From Styela clava (taxonomy: Eukaryota > Chordata > Ascidiacea > Stolidobranchia > Styelidae), in contig NC_135257.1 in NCBI RefSeq assembly GCF_964204865.1, positions 12,918,151 to 12,982,150 on the forward strand: a stretch of DNA of 64,000 nucleotides, given 5' to 3'. Every line of letters starts with the position of its first letter. Positions within the stretch are counted from its first letter, which is position 1. A program made the position numbers and the translations under genes. The notes beneath the pieces were generated by a model. That model saw only the letters and a list, made by a program, of their open reading frames with translations, was not told where the DNA came from and did not search any database. This document shows positions 1-12,500 of this stretch, piece by piece.

Positions 1-2
1 TT

Positions 3-227
3 TTGACGACGCCTATTTCTTCCGCCGACGCAGAGCGAACATTCAGCACGCTGAAGCGTATTGAAACGTATCTCAGAAACACAATGAAGCAAGATAGATT
101 AAATTCCTTGGCTGTTTTATCCATTCACAGAGACGTTATTTCTGGGATGCATGACTTTAATCAGCGCGTTATTGAGCATTTTGCTTCCAAGAAACCGCGG
201 CATGTTGCATATATGTTCAAGCAGTAG
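3..227 (+). pseudogene. hAT transposase, C-terminal dimerisation domain (partial)
   Basis: This 74-residue open frame enters from the left window edge; its first in-window codon is TTG, so no true start is visible. It ends in the usual hAT C-terminal dimerisation region: a TTPISSADAERTFSTLK block, then a YLRNTM helix, then LAVLSIHRD. That region closes hAT-superfamily transposases, which cut and paste DNA and leave 8-bp target duplications. The frame is intact to its stop, so the element may be fairly young or domesticated, but the BED finger and catalytic core lie outside the window. Partial is certain; broken is unknown. Confidence 0.85.
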
Positions 228-1690
228 AAGTCTAGCAGCATATATATCTATGAGTGAGCGACGCATGTCCTTATCTTTGCATTAACTTTCCTTTCTTCAT
301 AGTAACGTTTTAAACCTTATTTTAGGTTTTGTCTGCTTTCCCGAAGTTTCTGTTAATATGTCATTGTATTTATCTGGGTAAATATTGCCTTTCCTTTTGA
401 AAGAGGTTTCAAAATAAACTATGTCTATATTTATTAATCCCTTGACTTAGACCGGTTTTAAAGACACTTTCTTATAGTTAAAAATTGTCGCTTTTGCCGA
501 TTGGTTGTTACCGATGGAATGGTTTTTATACTCATAAAATGATGGGAGAACTTACAGCGCTCATCCTGTCCCCGTAGATGGGGGTGACATGGTCCCGCAG
601 TAGCTTGCCCCGGTTGTCAAAATGACCACGCGCCGCCACTGCTAACAACCATATCTTATACAGTACCTTACCAAGTTTACCATACGGAAAAGATCGCAGA
701 AGCGCTCAGAACTTCAAAGTGAAAAACGGAATGCCCGCAAAAATATACAATCTTTGAGCACTGAAAATTTCAAAGCAATTGATCTAGTTCTAGTAGTTAA
801 TGAGAAAAGCGATTTTTCCATTGGGTAACGACAAGGAGAAAAGTACCAACAAGAACAGCAACATAACGACAGAATCGATCAATTGACCCGCTTGGTGTCC
901 AATAACGAAACGATCTATATGTACATTTCGTGTCCAATAATTTAATCGAACTTAGTCATCCATAATCGCAGCTAAGAAGTTGTTTGTAGTTTACACAGTT
1001 CTTAGCACATTTATCGATATTTTTAATTTAGGTTAGATACATATGACATATATTGAAAAGAACAAGGCTTTAAATAACACACTTGATTGGCGATACACTT
1101 CTTGTGTGGGTAAATGGTAGCCTAATATGACCTCTACGGACGGGGTCATTCAAATGGCGATTGGGACAATGTAACCTTCCCTGTTCCCAACAGATATTAC
1201 GTTCACCAATATCCCATCGGGCTGTAGCAAGTATATGAGCTTCAATTTTGTGATAATCGTTAATATGAAAATATACTTTTTTCACTTTTTATACGGTGTA
1301 TTTTTCATGATGCCGGCGCCGAAACGCTGAAATACCGAGATGTATAGTAGGGGTAAGCCTTTCATAGGCACTTCTGTTCTTATGAGCATGCATGAACAAA
1401 AGATATGCGTGTTAATATGTATGTGCTTATCTTATAGTGCCATTTTTTGTAGCTGTCGTTGATTCAGCGAAAGACATACGTAGAACTTTTTATTTTAAAT
1501 CCTAAATATATCACGTCCATTGAAAAATTACAAAGAGTTTTTCAATCATTCATTTTCTTGTGTAGATTCAAAGATGAATAGTATGTAATCTACTCAACTC
1601 ATCTGGAGAGGTAACACAAAAGTAAGAACAATTGACACAATGAAAAAGAAATAATTGAAATCAGGATAGATACGAATTCGATGGAAACTC
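228..1690. other. Non-coding stretch after the hAT domain
   Basis: I see no supported gene here. The short open frames on either strand match no family I recognise. The right end of the hAT element probably lies in this stretch, but I could not pick out a terminal inverted repeat because the left end is outside the window. Confidence 0.5.
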
Positions 1691-2142
1691 TATAGCAACT
1701 AACCCCCAAATGTACCCCATTTCATGTTAAAAATATGAAAACAAAGTTAATTTTCCCCAAAATTCGAACAAAGACTTTCGTAGGAATCAAATTACACCAG
1801 TTTAAGAAACATAACATGTTCCATCCATTCATTATTAAATTAAAATTTATATTCTCAAGACCTTTGACACTGATTGAAATAATTATATCTAAGTTCCCAT
1901 CCGTACGATGTACCTAATTACCCTTGTTGAGATGATAGGAATTTCTGTTTATAACTTGAATCACGAGCTCGCGTTTACAGTATTTAATTGGATTTATGAT
2001 CAACGTATAAAAGACTCCTCCGATATCTTTCGATAGGAGAAGACGATGTAAACCACTCTAAGCTAGTCTGGATAAATGTTATAAGATTTATATTCTGTGT
2101 GTTGTGGAAATTTACGAATAAAAACATATAGAGATTTTTAAC
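1691..2142 (+). repeat. Direct repeat copy A (LTR-like, ~452 bp)
   Basis: This copy starts TATAGCAACTAACCCCC and ends GAGATTTTTAACG. It is nearly identical to 3190-3641; I found about four substitutions. It carries a TATAAAAG box at 2006-2013 and AATAAA at 2117-2122, the order expected of an LTR (U3 promoter, R, poly(A) signal). Against an LTR, the ends are not TG...CA, no target duplication flanks the pair, and no primer-binding site is obvious. It also holds a 60-codon open frame at 1735-1917 that encodes exactly the same protein as the frame in copy B. A segmental duplication is the alternative. Confidence 0.75.
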
Positions 2143-3189
2143 GAATATGGACTGTATTGAACATCGATCGAAATGAACTCTTTTAGAACATAATATATGT
2201 TCGAGGTGAAAAACCTAATCAAAAACGAACTGTTGAAAACAATGAACTATATGGACTGTTTTACTGTAAATTACGCGCTCTATTCCGAACAATAGAGAAA
2301 TTGTCGCGCTTACCTAATGGATATACAGATCAGGAGCATGAAATTCCACAATTTGTTTCATGATTTGCAAGTTTTTCTCCTCATTGAGACAGACATTTTT
2401 CATTCTTCCACTAATACTAAGGTAAAGTACTTCTTTGTTTTCTTATATATACATGGCGTTTCAATCGACTTTCAATTTTTATAAATCAATTAATGGTAAC
2501 AACTTTGAATATTCTAATTTCAAATACCTTTGAAGAGATTTATATTATTGAATATTTGTGGTTAGCATTCCTTTTCGATTAAATAGATTTCGTTATTATT
2601 AAAATGCTTTCTAAAAGTAGATTCGAGCGAGTCATACTTTTAATTATTTACAAAGCCGTCATATAGAACGGTAAAATAATAAGCTCGTTTAACAAAAATT
2701 GTATCCAAAAGCGTTATTTTTTCAAAAAAGCCCTGAGATGGCATAAACTTAAAAATGCGTTTTTTTCATCCCGACATGGAACAAGCATATATTGACCAAC
2801 TAGGTCGCAACGCGTTTTTTCTTCCCGACATGGGACAAGCATATATTGACCAACTAGGTCTACAAAATCGTAACAATGCGATAAAGCGAGTATAAGTAAT
2901 TTAACTTAGCGAAATACATTGAATTGAAAATATGTTTTAACCGTCCAAACCAAAATTTTTAAAATAAAAATACGCCATCTTTCTGTAATTCTACTTTACA
3001 ATCTTTACTCTTTCTATAAACTCTTCTTTATTTCAATGTCGTGTCTCATTATAGATCATATACATTTAAATATTTTTTTTTGACCTATATCATTAATTTT
3101 AGCATTGTGTATTGTATTTTTCTATTTATTTTCAATTTATTAGAGGGTGACAAATCTTTAAACTTCCAGTTAGTAAGATGGGGAGATAA
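2143..3189. other. Spacer between the two direct repeats
   Basis: This AT-rich stretch has no gag- or pol-like open frame, so if the flanking repeats are LTRs the element is non-autonomous (TRIM-like). A purine-rich run, AAGATGGGGAGATAA, sits just before copy B, where a polypurine tract would be. It also holds the 55-bp tandem repeat at 2757-2860. Confidence 0.5.
2757..2860. repeat. 55-bp tandem duplication, two copies
   Basis: The unit GCGTTTTTTTC, then CCCGACATGG, then ACAAGCATATATTGACCAAC, then TAGGTC occurs at 2757 and again at 2812 with only a few changes (ATGGAAC versus ATGGGAC). No function is apparent. Confidence 0.85.
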
Positions 3190-3641
3190 TATAGCAACTA
3201 ACCCCCAAATGTACCCCATTTCATGTTAAAAATATGAAAACAAAGTTAATTTTCCCCAAAATTCGAACAAAGACTTTCGTAGGAATCAAATTACACCAGT
3301 TTAAGAAACATAACATGTTCCATCCATTCATTATCAAATTAAAATTTATATTTTCAAGACCTTTGACACTGATTGAAATAATTATATCTAAGTTCCCATC
3401 CGTACGATGTACCTAATTACCCTTGTTGAGATAATAGGAATTTCTGTTTATAACTTGAATCACGAGCTCGCGTTTACAGTATTTAATTGGATTTATGATC
3501 AACGTATAAAAGACTCCTCCGATATCTTTCGATAGGAGAAGACGATGTAAACCATTCTAAGCTAGTCTGGATAAATGTTATAAGATTTATATTCTGTGTG
3601 TTGTGGAAATTTACGAATAAAAACATATAGAGATTTTTAAC
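3190..3641 (+). repeat. Direct repeat copy B (LTR-like, ~452 bp)
   Basis: This is the second copy of the repeat at 1691-2142, in the same orientation and offset by 1499 bp. TATAAAAG is at 3505-3512 and AATAAA at 3616-3621. The two substitutions that fall inside the 60-codon frame (3234-3416) are both synonymous relative to copy A. Homology between the copies stops abruptly after TTTTTAACG. Confidence 0.75.
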
Positions 3642-4526
3642 GCATCTTCATTCACGTGGGCGTTGAAGCTGAAGGGTGAACGGGTAACTTGCAAGTCAGA
3701 GACAATCTACGAAATAGCAATATACGGTAACATCACATTCATCTAACAATCATTTGTGCTATAACTCTTCCTTCTGTCTTTATAGAACTCTGATGTTTTT
3801 GAATGACAATAGGAGTATAGTACGCATTTGGTCTTCCAAGTATTTCTGCATTTTGCTTTTCCGTTTGTTGTTGTTTTTTATTATCCAGAGCGGCCAAAAT
3901 AAAATTGATTGATATTTTAGTCAGCTAAAAATTGCCATTTTCGTTGAGGGAACTGTTGAACTACGGCTGTCGGTTTCATAATCACGTGGTTTTTATCACG
4001 TGATATCTATCACCGATTGATTAGGTCAAGGAAGCAAACGGAGTTCACGGCGGGTTTGCGATTTGCGTTTTTTCACCTTCCCAACGCATCTGTCCCGCAG
4101 CGCGCGAGAATTGCTTTTTTCATTGATGCATACAAAGGCCTTTAAATGATGAACATTCAAGTTCACTTCATTCTTCTTGAACTAAGCCGTAGAATGCAAG
4201 GAAGATGCCTTGTGACTATTCAGGCCGCTCTCTGTGTCTGCCAGTAAAACAGATTTCCGCAGTTCAGCAGTTTAAAAGATTGATAGGATTTTGGCATTGA
4301 ACTGGCATTCGATTTTCACGCAAATTGTTTGTGCTAGTCCAGATGTTAGGGAGCGAATTATATTGCTTGCTGCGTGATGCCTGGATACAGGGATACGGCA
4401 TGTAGTAGCCAGAGAGTAGTGGATTCTGTATCACTTTCACTGTATTCTGTTTGAATTACTGACTAATTTAAGCCTTATTACTTTTTAAGAACTTTATTTC
4501 TTACTGATTTAACCATCACACTAAAA
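3642..4526 (+). promoter_or_regulatory. 5' flank of the Na,K-ATPase beta gene with two E-boxes
   Basis: No coding exon is seen. Two perfect CACGTG E-boxes lie 14 bp apart at 3983-3988 and 3997-4002, each preceded by AT (ATCACGTG), about 530 bp before the first ATG. This spacing and core fit bHLH-zip factors of the USF/MITF/TFE class. The transcription start is not defined by any element I can see. Confidence 0.4.
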
Positions 4527-7500
4527 ATGTCAAGTACTATTGAAGATGATCGCAGTGCCATAAGCAAGCAATGGGACAGTTTCAAAGAATTTGCATGGAA
4601 TCCAAGGGAAAAAACAGTCATGGGAAGAACCGGGAAAAGCTGGGGTATAATTTTATTCTATACAGTTTATTACATTGTTTTATAATAACTAGTGCAATTG
4701 CAGAAATGCGTGATAGCTGTCCTAATGCTGTAATGCAGTGGGTTTTGGCTGCCTGGAAAATGTATATTCTACCCGTTTTCTGGTTTTGTTTTCTGTTTAC
4801 AAATTACTGCATTATAATTGTAATAATCATAATGCTGTAATGCATTTCTTCACAATACTTTGTACGGTATGTTTCAAGTGTCCAGACTATCTCTCACATT
4901 TTTGCTAGTTAAAAAATTCGCAATGCTCTACATCAAAAATTGAAGATAGTCTTTTTCTAATCTTAAAATTTCGCAGTTTTTAAAACTAAATCTACTGAAG
5001 GTGCTGTATGTATAAAACGAAGTTGATTCCGCCTTAGCCTATCTCACACGAATAGAGTTTCATCACTATATTTTTATCTGTTTTCCCTTTTCAATTATAT
5101 TTTATTGTATTGAAATAGACGGCCCATATTTGTACAAGCAAACCGCATAAATATGTCTGAGAATAGAGCTTGATTTTTGTATTCTGGCATTGATTTATGA
5201 ATGACTTTTTCTGTGTATAACACAAGATCACCTGCTTCCCAATTCAGGCAGTGTGGAATTTAGGTGAAATTAAATTATAAGCCTTTCGAATACATACTGT
5301 ATAATACTAATGTTGGAAATATTAATATGTTCCAGTTTGTTGACTGGAACGAGTTTAAAATGCTTCAAATCATTTTTATTATTCACTAATGTTATTGACA
5401 TTTTGATGCCCTTGCTATAATAAGTCCTTGTTAATGAACTTGCCATTTTTTTGCCTCTGAAGAGGAATTTTTGGGGTTGGTTTTGAATGAATGTTAGGTT
5501 TATCTGAAATAAAATAAAAAAATAAAATTTCAGAACTATAAAATATTTGTTTTTTTGTTGGCTTCTGTGTTGTAACAAAATTTTCAAATTTTGATTTTAT
5601 TGATGCCGTTCAACGTCATGAACCTTTTTATTATCACCCCATACTGCATAGTATGATTTATCACGGCCTGTTAAATTTCTACCATCTGAACATGTCAAAG
5701 CAAAATATATTGTTTTATATACAACTTTAGTGGAAAACCACCACAGGCGCAAATATTTTGACTTACTCACTTCAATATTCAATAATACACTGCCCACTTA
5801 CTTCCTATCATTTAATATCTCGCAATATGAACTGTTATTCAGATTTTAACTGCCTGTATATTGACATTCACATTCTACCGTGTGTGAATAGTCGAAGATA
5901 AATCATAAAAAACATTGTTGTTTCATTTTTTCTCAACCTGTATTTTTTCGGAATTTTTAAGGACTATCGTACTAAAAATCTCATCTAACAAGCTCGGATT
6001 ACCACGATTAACAGTTAAACTCTTCTTGCTTGTTAAAAGAGAGAAAATGTTTTCGCAAATATAAAATGGGTTAAAAATCTAGCTTTCCGGTTGCTTGGGT
6101 ACCAGGTATGTTGTCTGTTCCTAACCAACCATTAAAAATCGTGATTCCTGGTTACTTAAGTTTTATAAAAACTCTTATTAGAGGTTGCCGAGTGTGTTCC
6201 ACTTCAGTTGATAGTTGCATTAGACATTCATTGCCCGAGGGTATAATCATACAGTCTTTCTGGTGTTCATTTCTTGAGAGGGGCTTGGTTTCACTTTGTC
6301 AGTTCTATTATAAAACGAGTACAATGAGTTCTGACAAAAAGGAAAAGTCTAGATTAGATATTGCTCGTGAAACCTGGAATGATTTTCTATTGTTTTTGTA
6401 CAACAAGGATGAAGGCACTGTATTAGGCAGAAATGGAAATAGCTGGTGTAAGTGTATTTGGCAATGAGATGGCAAAATATCATTATTCTTTAAACTTAAT
6501 ATTTTTCTTAAATATATATAAATGTATGAATAATTTTAAGTAGCAAAATTAGTCTAATTTGATATAACACATTCATGTATATTCTGAATTTTATGTTTCT
6601 ACTCTCGCTCATGCGAAGAATCATTGTTTATTCTTTTTTTTTCTCAGCAAAAATTCTCGTGTTCTACATGTTCTACTACGGATTTCTGGCATGTCTCTTC
6701 GCAGCATCTATCAGCATTGTCCTCAGTACACTGAGTGATTACACTCCCAAATACCAGACGAGACTGCAGACCCCTGGTAAGGATTTATCATGACTTAAAT
6801 CAACTCCCATATGGTAATTATAAGGAACAATATATCACAGAGGATATTTTTTTTGTTTTATTGAGTTATTGCCCTTTTGAAATATTAGCAATTGGCTCAA
6901 TTAAAATTTTTTCCATGCTGTTTTCTACTAGTGTATTACCTCTTAGAAAATTTTTTTTATTCAAATATTGAACTTTGCATTAACAGGTTTGTGATTTTAG
7001 CAATATGAAATACTTCTTTGTTTCAGGTGTTGCAATTCAACCCAAAACTCCGTCCGATATCGAACAGACTAGCAACATCAAATACAATCTGAAGAATTAT
7101 CAAGATAATGCCGGCTACCAGCGTTTGACACTTCAGATGGAAAAATTCCTTTATCGTAAGATGCCATTTCCTACTGTTTATGAATAAACTGGATTAATAT
7201 GTTTGTGACAGCCTCACTTATCATTGTGGTTGGTAGGGTGGAATTTTCGAAGTGCTACAAGCCTACAATTGATTTATTTAATGTTCTAATCTTATAAAAT
7301 CAGCTGCCTAAGATTATTGATTACTATGTAAATTATTACATTCGACCTACTCTGATTGATTTGTTATTGATCCGAAACAATGGATTAGATGGCTAATGAA
7401 CCTTGAGGTTTGTGTAGACTTCTCTCAAAACCTTACTATTTATGTCAAATTCAACATTTGACAGTTAACTGTATTCTGTATTGCAAATTTGTGAAATGTT

Positions 7501-9170
7501 TTGCACGAAACTCTTTGAAATGTTTTCCTACCGCAGTTCTACATTCAAAATGATATTGTCTCACTTTGTAATATTCATTAAAATATTTGTTTTGCAAACA
7601 GCATATGCAACAGTGAATCAAACAGATAATGAAGTATTCCAAGATTGCATTATGACCCAACCACCTTCCACCAACCAAAATTTTGAAAAAGATCAAATCG
7701 CTAAGTCCTGTCGATTTGACATAACTAAATTGGGACCATGTTCCGTGAAACCATATGGATACGACAAAGGCCAACCATGCATCTTTGTAAAAGTCAACAG
7801 GGTAAGAAATGCTGGACCATGGGAATTATTAATGAGTTCTGTACTTCCATTTATCCTTAATTAATTAGCAGTATTAGCGAACATGATAACGATTGATTAT
7901 GCATTTCAGTACTTGCTTAGACAGCGTCAAAATTGCAGGTTCTAAATTTATACTTCAATGAACCTTCCTCATGCACTATTATGTATTGATAGACTCTGAA
8001 AATGTCTCATCTATTATTCATTGAAATACTCCCGGAAGTTTCAATTTCAGTCATAGCTAATATTACCAAAATTTCTTTGTTAGTATACAATAAGATTTCT
8101 GAATCATATTAAAATATTTTGTGTTTTACGCAGTCTTTTTTGTTTAAAGATCATTGGATGGTACCCTGTCGGATACACCAATCTTTCAAGGGCCGTAGGT
8201 AATTCACAGTCTGATGCGCCACCTCTTTCTGATGTACTTGCTACCTATGGACAGTCATATCAACCATATCTCATGTACACACATTGCTATGGTGATGTAA
8301 GTTACAATTTTCGCTGATTTATCGATATGTTATGAAGTTATCTTTCGTAAATAAGCTTAATGGACTATCTTCCATAGCTACCACTATATAAATACACCTA
8401 TATATATGTGGGGCAGTTTTATAATATTTTTCTTCAATTCCTAAGTTTTTATCTGAGTTCAGTCCTGTGTTCAATGCAGATAGTAGATGATATAGTTATA
8501 AATTTATTCTGATTTCAGTAATAACTCTGTTAGTTATTTAAGTTTGATTTTCTTTTTAAGTTTGTTTTGAGTTTCAACCATAAATGAACTTAAGACAGCT
8601 TCCACTGAGCTGGAAAACGTTGAATTTGAATGTTTGTGGACTTTAAATGTTTCATTTATTAAGAGGCTGAACTGTGTTTTACAGGAACCGGAGGACAAAA
8701 ATAACTTGGGAGGAACACTCGACACGAAGTACTTTCCAACACATATGGGCATTCCATTTGTGTATTTCCCATATGCAGGAAAGAAACGTCAACCTGCATA
8801 CATTAATCCTATTGTGGCTGTTCAGTTCACAAATGTTACAGTAAGATTTTATTTACAACTATTACTCATACAATTTTTTCATATCCTTGAATCTGTTCTG
8901 AAAACACCTTTGATATACATAACAGATTGAACAGACAGACATTGGGTAAAAATGTCCTATTGGCATTGCATTTCTCAATGTTTTATCATTTAGGTTATTT
9001 ATAAAATATCATTATTAACACACTGTTCTAATATATCACAATTTTCAATATTTCAGAAAAATGTTGACATCACCATCAAATGCAAGGTGTATGCTCTCAA
9101 CATTCGTGACAACAAGGAAATGGGTGAAGGCTACTTTAAATTTGACATGAGAATCGACGACAAAGAATAG
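4527..9170 (+). CDS. ATP1B: Na,K-ATPase beta subunit
   Basis: This is the glycosylated single-pass beta subunit that chaperones and modulates the Na+/K+ pump alpha subunit at the plasma membrane. Exons: 4527-4644, 6648-6776, 7027-7155, 7602-7801, 8150-8296, 8685-8840, 9057-9170. All junctions are GT/AG and phase-consistent, giving 330 residues (vertebrate ATP1B1 is about 303). The cytoplasmic N-terminus ends GRTGKSW. A membrane helix spans about residues 41-68, starting KILVFYMFYYGFLAC. The extracellular part has six cysteines in the three-disulphide pattern (DC, KSC, GPC, QPC, HC, KC), the YPVGYTN block, and N-glycosylation sites such as NQT, NLS and NVT. Exon 2 can also be joined to a second first exon at 6324-6447. 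Whether it is a Na,K- or H,K-type beta cannot be settled from one copy. Confidence 0.95.
6324..6447 (+). CDS. ATP1B: Alternative first coding exon (1b) of the Na,K-ATPase beta gene
   Basis: ATG at 6324 opens 41 codons ending GRNGNSW plus one base, followed by a strong donor, GTGTAAGTG (GT at 6448). Exon 1a ends in the same phase after GRTGKSW, so both can splice to the exon at 6648. The resulting protein would be 332 residues, with a different cytoplasmic tail: lysine-rich MSSDKKEK then FLLFLYNKDEG, in place of the acidic IEDD and EFAWNPREK. The beta-family motif W-F-x-x-N-x-x-x-G-R-x-G-x-SW is kept in both, which argues for a duplicated first exon and not a chance frame. The same frame is open upstream from 6108, but the ATG next to the family homology is preferred. 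Confidence 0.8.
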
Positions 9171-9582
9171 CTTTTTATGTAACATTTCATACCTTCATAT
9201 CACTACTCAGTGTAAAACTTTGATTCACCTAGTCAATATAAAAAAAACAATTCTTTTTGCCATGTTATTTTGAAAAACCATACAAACCTGGGTATTACCA
9301 TCTAATAGTTTCAGAACCTTTAAAACTTTGCTATGTTGAGGGGCAATCTTGCATTTTATTACTAACACTGAGTGAGTGGTGTGATTGTTGAACCATTTAT
9401 GATATGTGTTAATGTTACTTCTTGTTTTGTTTGGGTTTTACACTGCAGTTCACAATATTTTACTAAAAATCGAATTTTTAAGAAGCGCCGCGGTTGTCAA
9501 TATATAATCCTAGTCAATTATTATTACTATTGTATTCACTGGAGCAACCGTTGTTTTTTTGTAATTGTCAACATTTGTCTTC

Positions 9583-9588
9583 AATAAA
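9583..9588 (+). terminator. Poly(A) signal of the Na,K-ATPase beta gene
   Basis: AATAAA lies about 410 bp after the stop codon, within TTCAATAAAATATG. It is the first good candidate I saw; the cleavage site is not determined. Confidence 0.55.
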
Positions 9589-12500
9589 ATATGACCGGTT
9601 GAAATTTAGCAGCTTCTGTATGTTGGGTCACTGGGAAAGTTAATATAAAGGCACATCGGTTTATATTATCTGGGATAGGTTCTGTGGTTAACTGGTAAAA
9701 TAACTAACGCCTACAAGCGCGGGGACGGGCGTTACGCAACATTTTCTAGTTGTTTACATAAGGTGGTCAAATATTTGTGTTTGAGAATTGCATACTCGCT
9801 GAAGCATCAAAATGTATTCATGGTCAAACACAGTAGTCTGGATTTAGTCCCAACTGGTTTTCCAGTGAAGAACGCTCTGATTGGATTTGTAAATTGAAAG
9901 GGAATTGATCTTGGTAATATGTCGTCTACCGATTCATTGATCATGACTGATCTCTGATTAGTAAACATGATACGATTAATTGCTTTTGTTCTCTGTAGGT
10001 CATTTGAAAATAATCCGATCGTCTGCCTTGACATCTGTTTGCAAAACGTTTAATTGAAAACATTGATCCATAATCTCTGTGCGAACGTTCGTTGCTGAGA
10101 AATAGATTTGCCCCAATTTCCGCGAAGTTAATCATTGACGCGAGAGAATGCCGGCGTGTCCTCTATAAAGACTTTTGAAGGTCGTACTGCGGATTCGCGC
10201 CGACGCAACTCCCTGCGAGCTTCATTCGCCTTTTGTCTGGAAGCAGTCAAGCGAGGAAATATCGAGCTATGAGTAACCACGAGTTTCCGACAGCACTAAT
10301 GCTGAAAAACATTATTAAATTACGTTATTAAATCTGTTTTCTAAAAAATATTTGTCAGTCATGCAATAACAAAGTCAAATTATTTTGTCGCTTAGTCATG
10401 TTGTCTCGTGCCCTCCAGGATTAGAGTTTGTTGCTACCTATAAAATTACAAACAATCGAGAATGACAAATTATGCAAAATATTTTAGCGCTTATGTTCAT
10501 TAGCGCCCTGTTACCTTGTCCTTGTAAATGAGTCTACAAGTTAAATATATTTATTTGGTTTTTATAGTCACATTTGTTAAATACAAAAAATTTATACCAC
10601 ATTTGACCTATTCCATGGATGGAAATAACGTCTAAACCAAAAGCCGTCGAAGTCTGTTGAATACATTTAGCTTTTGGGAAATTATTAACGAGGACCAGAA
10701 AGGCGAGTAGCATTAACATGATCAATTTCTCAAATTTATTAAGAAAAACTAATTCATGGCGAATCTGTTGTATTCGAATAGTTTCTTGCTCAGAGCGGAT
10801 GCGTGAATGGAAACGCGTACATCGCTAGTGGTTGGTTAAATAAAAGACATTAGTGAGATTTGAATTTGCGAAAAAGACATATCATGCATTCACGAGTTTG
10901 TTCCAAGCCGATGTGTTTTAATGAACAAAACTTGTTACTACGGAGTATTGGCTTGTACTAAGCATAATGTGGAGCAAATGTAAATTTTCGTTTCGTGACG
11001 CCATCATCTGACGAAAGTTGGTAGCCAGAATATCAAATCTTACGTCTTCGACATCAAGTTTTCGTATTCCCAATTTTTTCTCTCTTTAGCATCATCTAGT
11101 GGCCAAACCTCCGTGTCAACCAAATGCTAGGTGGCGTGGGCAAGCAACAGTACAAATAAACTCCGCATAGGTTATTGTTGCTGGTAAAATATACGGAAGA
11201 AGTATAGTTACATATTTTATAGGAAGCTTCTGTGTCTTTCAAAAAAATATCGGTATATTCAACAGCATCTGGAGTGAACGAATGGATCATTCAGATAACA
11301 ATTTTTGTGCGAGAGTCCACGTACACAACGATATTAACTGGTTTCATGAAAGAATTTCCAGACAAACCATCGAAATGGTCCACAGATCTGATAAGATTGA
11401 AAAGTATTGGGCACAAAGCCATAAAGCGCGAATGGACAGAATAGTAATCTATAAATCTACACCAATCGCTCGTAATAAAATTTGAAATATCGAAAGAAGC
11501 TCATCAACAGCATCGTAGAACAATTTCTACATTGTGTTCTTGTTAAACACAAATTAGGTTTATGTATTGATTTTTGCTAAGATGTCGTTACTGATAATTG
11601 ATGCTGACAGGACAAAGGTCGTTTTTCTAATTTAATATTATAAAGAAATTTGATGTATTTTGGTTAAAAACTTTTTGCGGGACCTCAACTTGCGAGAATA
11701 TAAATTTCCGAGAACGCACCGATTTTCACATCCTACCGAGTGGTATCGATGTGTAAGTTTATAATATTTCAAGGTTTAAAAAATTGACATCAGCTTGCAT
11801 TAATCTAAATCTACTTCAAAAGATTTCACCATGCGGAATTTTGAAATACGTGGTTTTGCAATCGGATGTATTTACCCCTAGAGATCATTTGTGGTTAAAT
11901 GTAATTTGTAATATTACAACCAGTCTCTTGGGATATCCGTCTCCATCTATGAGTCACCAATTGTGTGTGTAGCAGCCCGCCATAACAAAGTACCCGAATG
12001 GCTGCCTGAAATTCCTGGTTTCAGACAACTCCACAACATATATCAACGACTTATACCAATAGTTAGTGGGATTGAGACACACACGTTCTGACTGCTAAAT
12101 TTTACTGAGTCTGTGTACTAAGCTATTAAAGATAGGGTTTTATGCCCATCGTGTTCTTGAAAATAGAGCGACTTTGCGTTTATCTGTGATTGACAGAAAT
12201 ACGACGCCTTTTGCTCGACATAGCAACATGAGCAAAATTACAGCACAAAAATCTTGATCAGCGGTACATAGATTTCTGCTTTGTATATATAAACTACAAA
12301 TTTAGTATGTGCAAGAATATTCATGTTCAAGTCACACAAAGAACAATAGTGAAGAGTGAATATAAACATCAGCACGAAAAAAACTAAAACATTAACTCAA
12401 ATAATAATGGTTTCAGCAAATTTTTAAGCAATTTACAGCAATTTACTAAGTTTGAAATTCTAGGCAAATAACGATATGTTGTTGGAATTTAATCAGACGG

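Noticed and set aside
6108-6323. Upstream extension of the frame containing exon 1b
   Set aside because: The residues before the ATG at 6324 do not resemble a beta-subunit N-terminus. The conserved region starts just after 6324.
11232-11485. Frames with FMKEFPDKPSKWS and WFHERISRQ, hinting at a mariner helix-turn-helix or an SH2 domain
   Set aside because: Only a dozen residues fit in each of two overlapping frames. No further domain sequence follows, and neither has splice partners.
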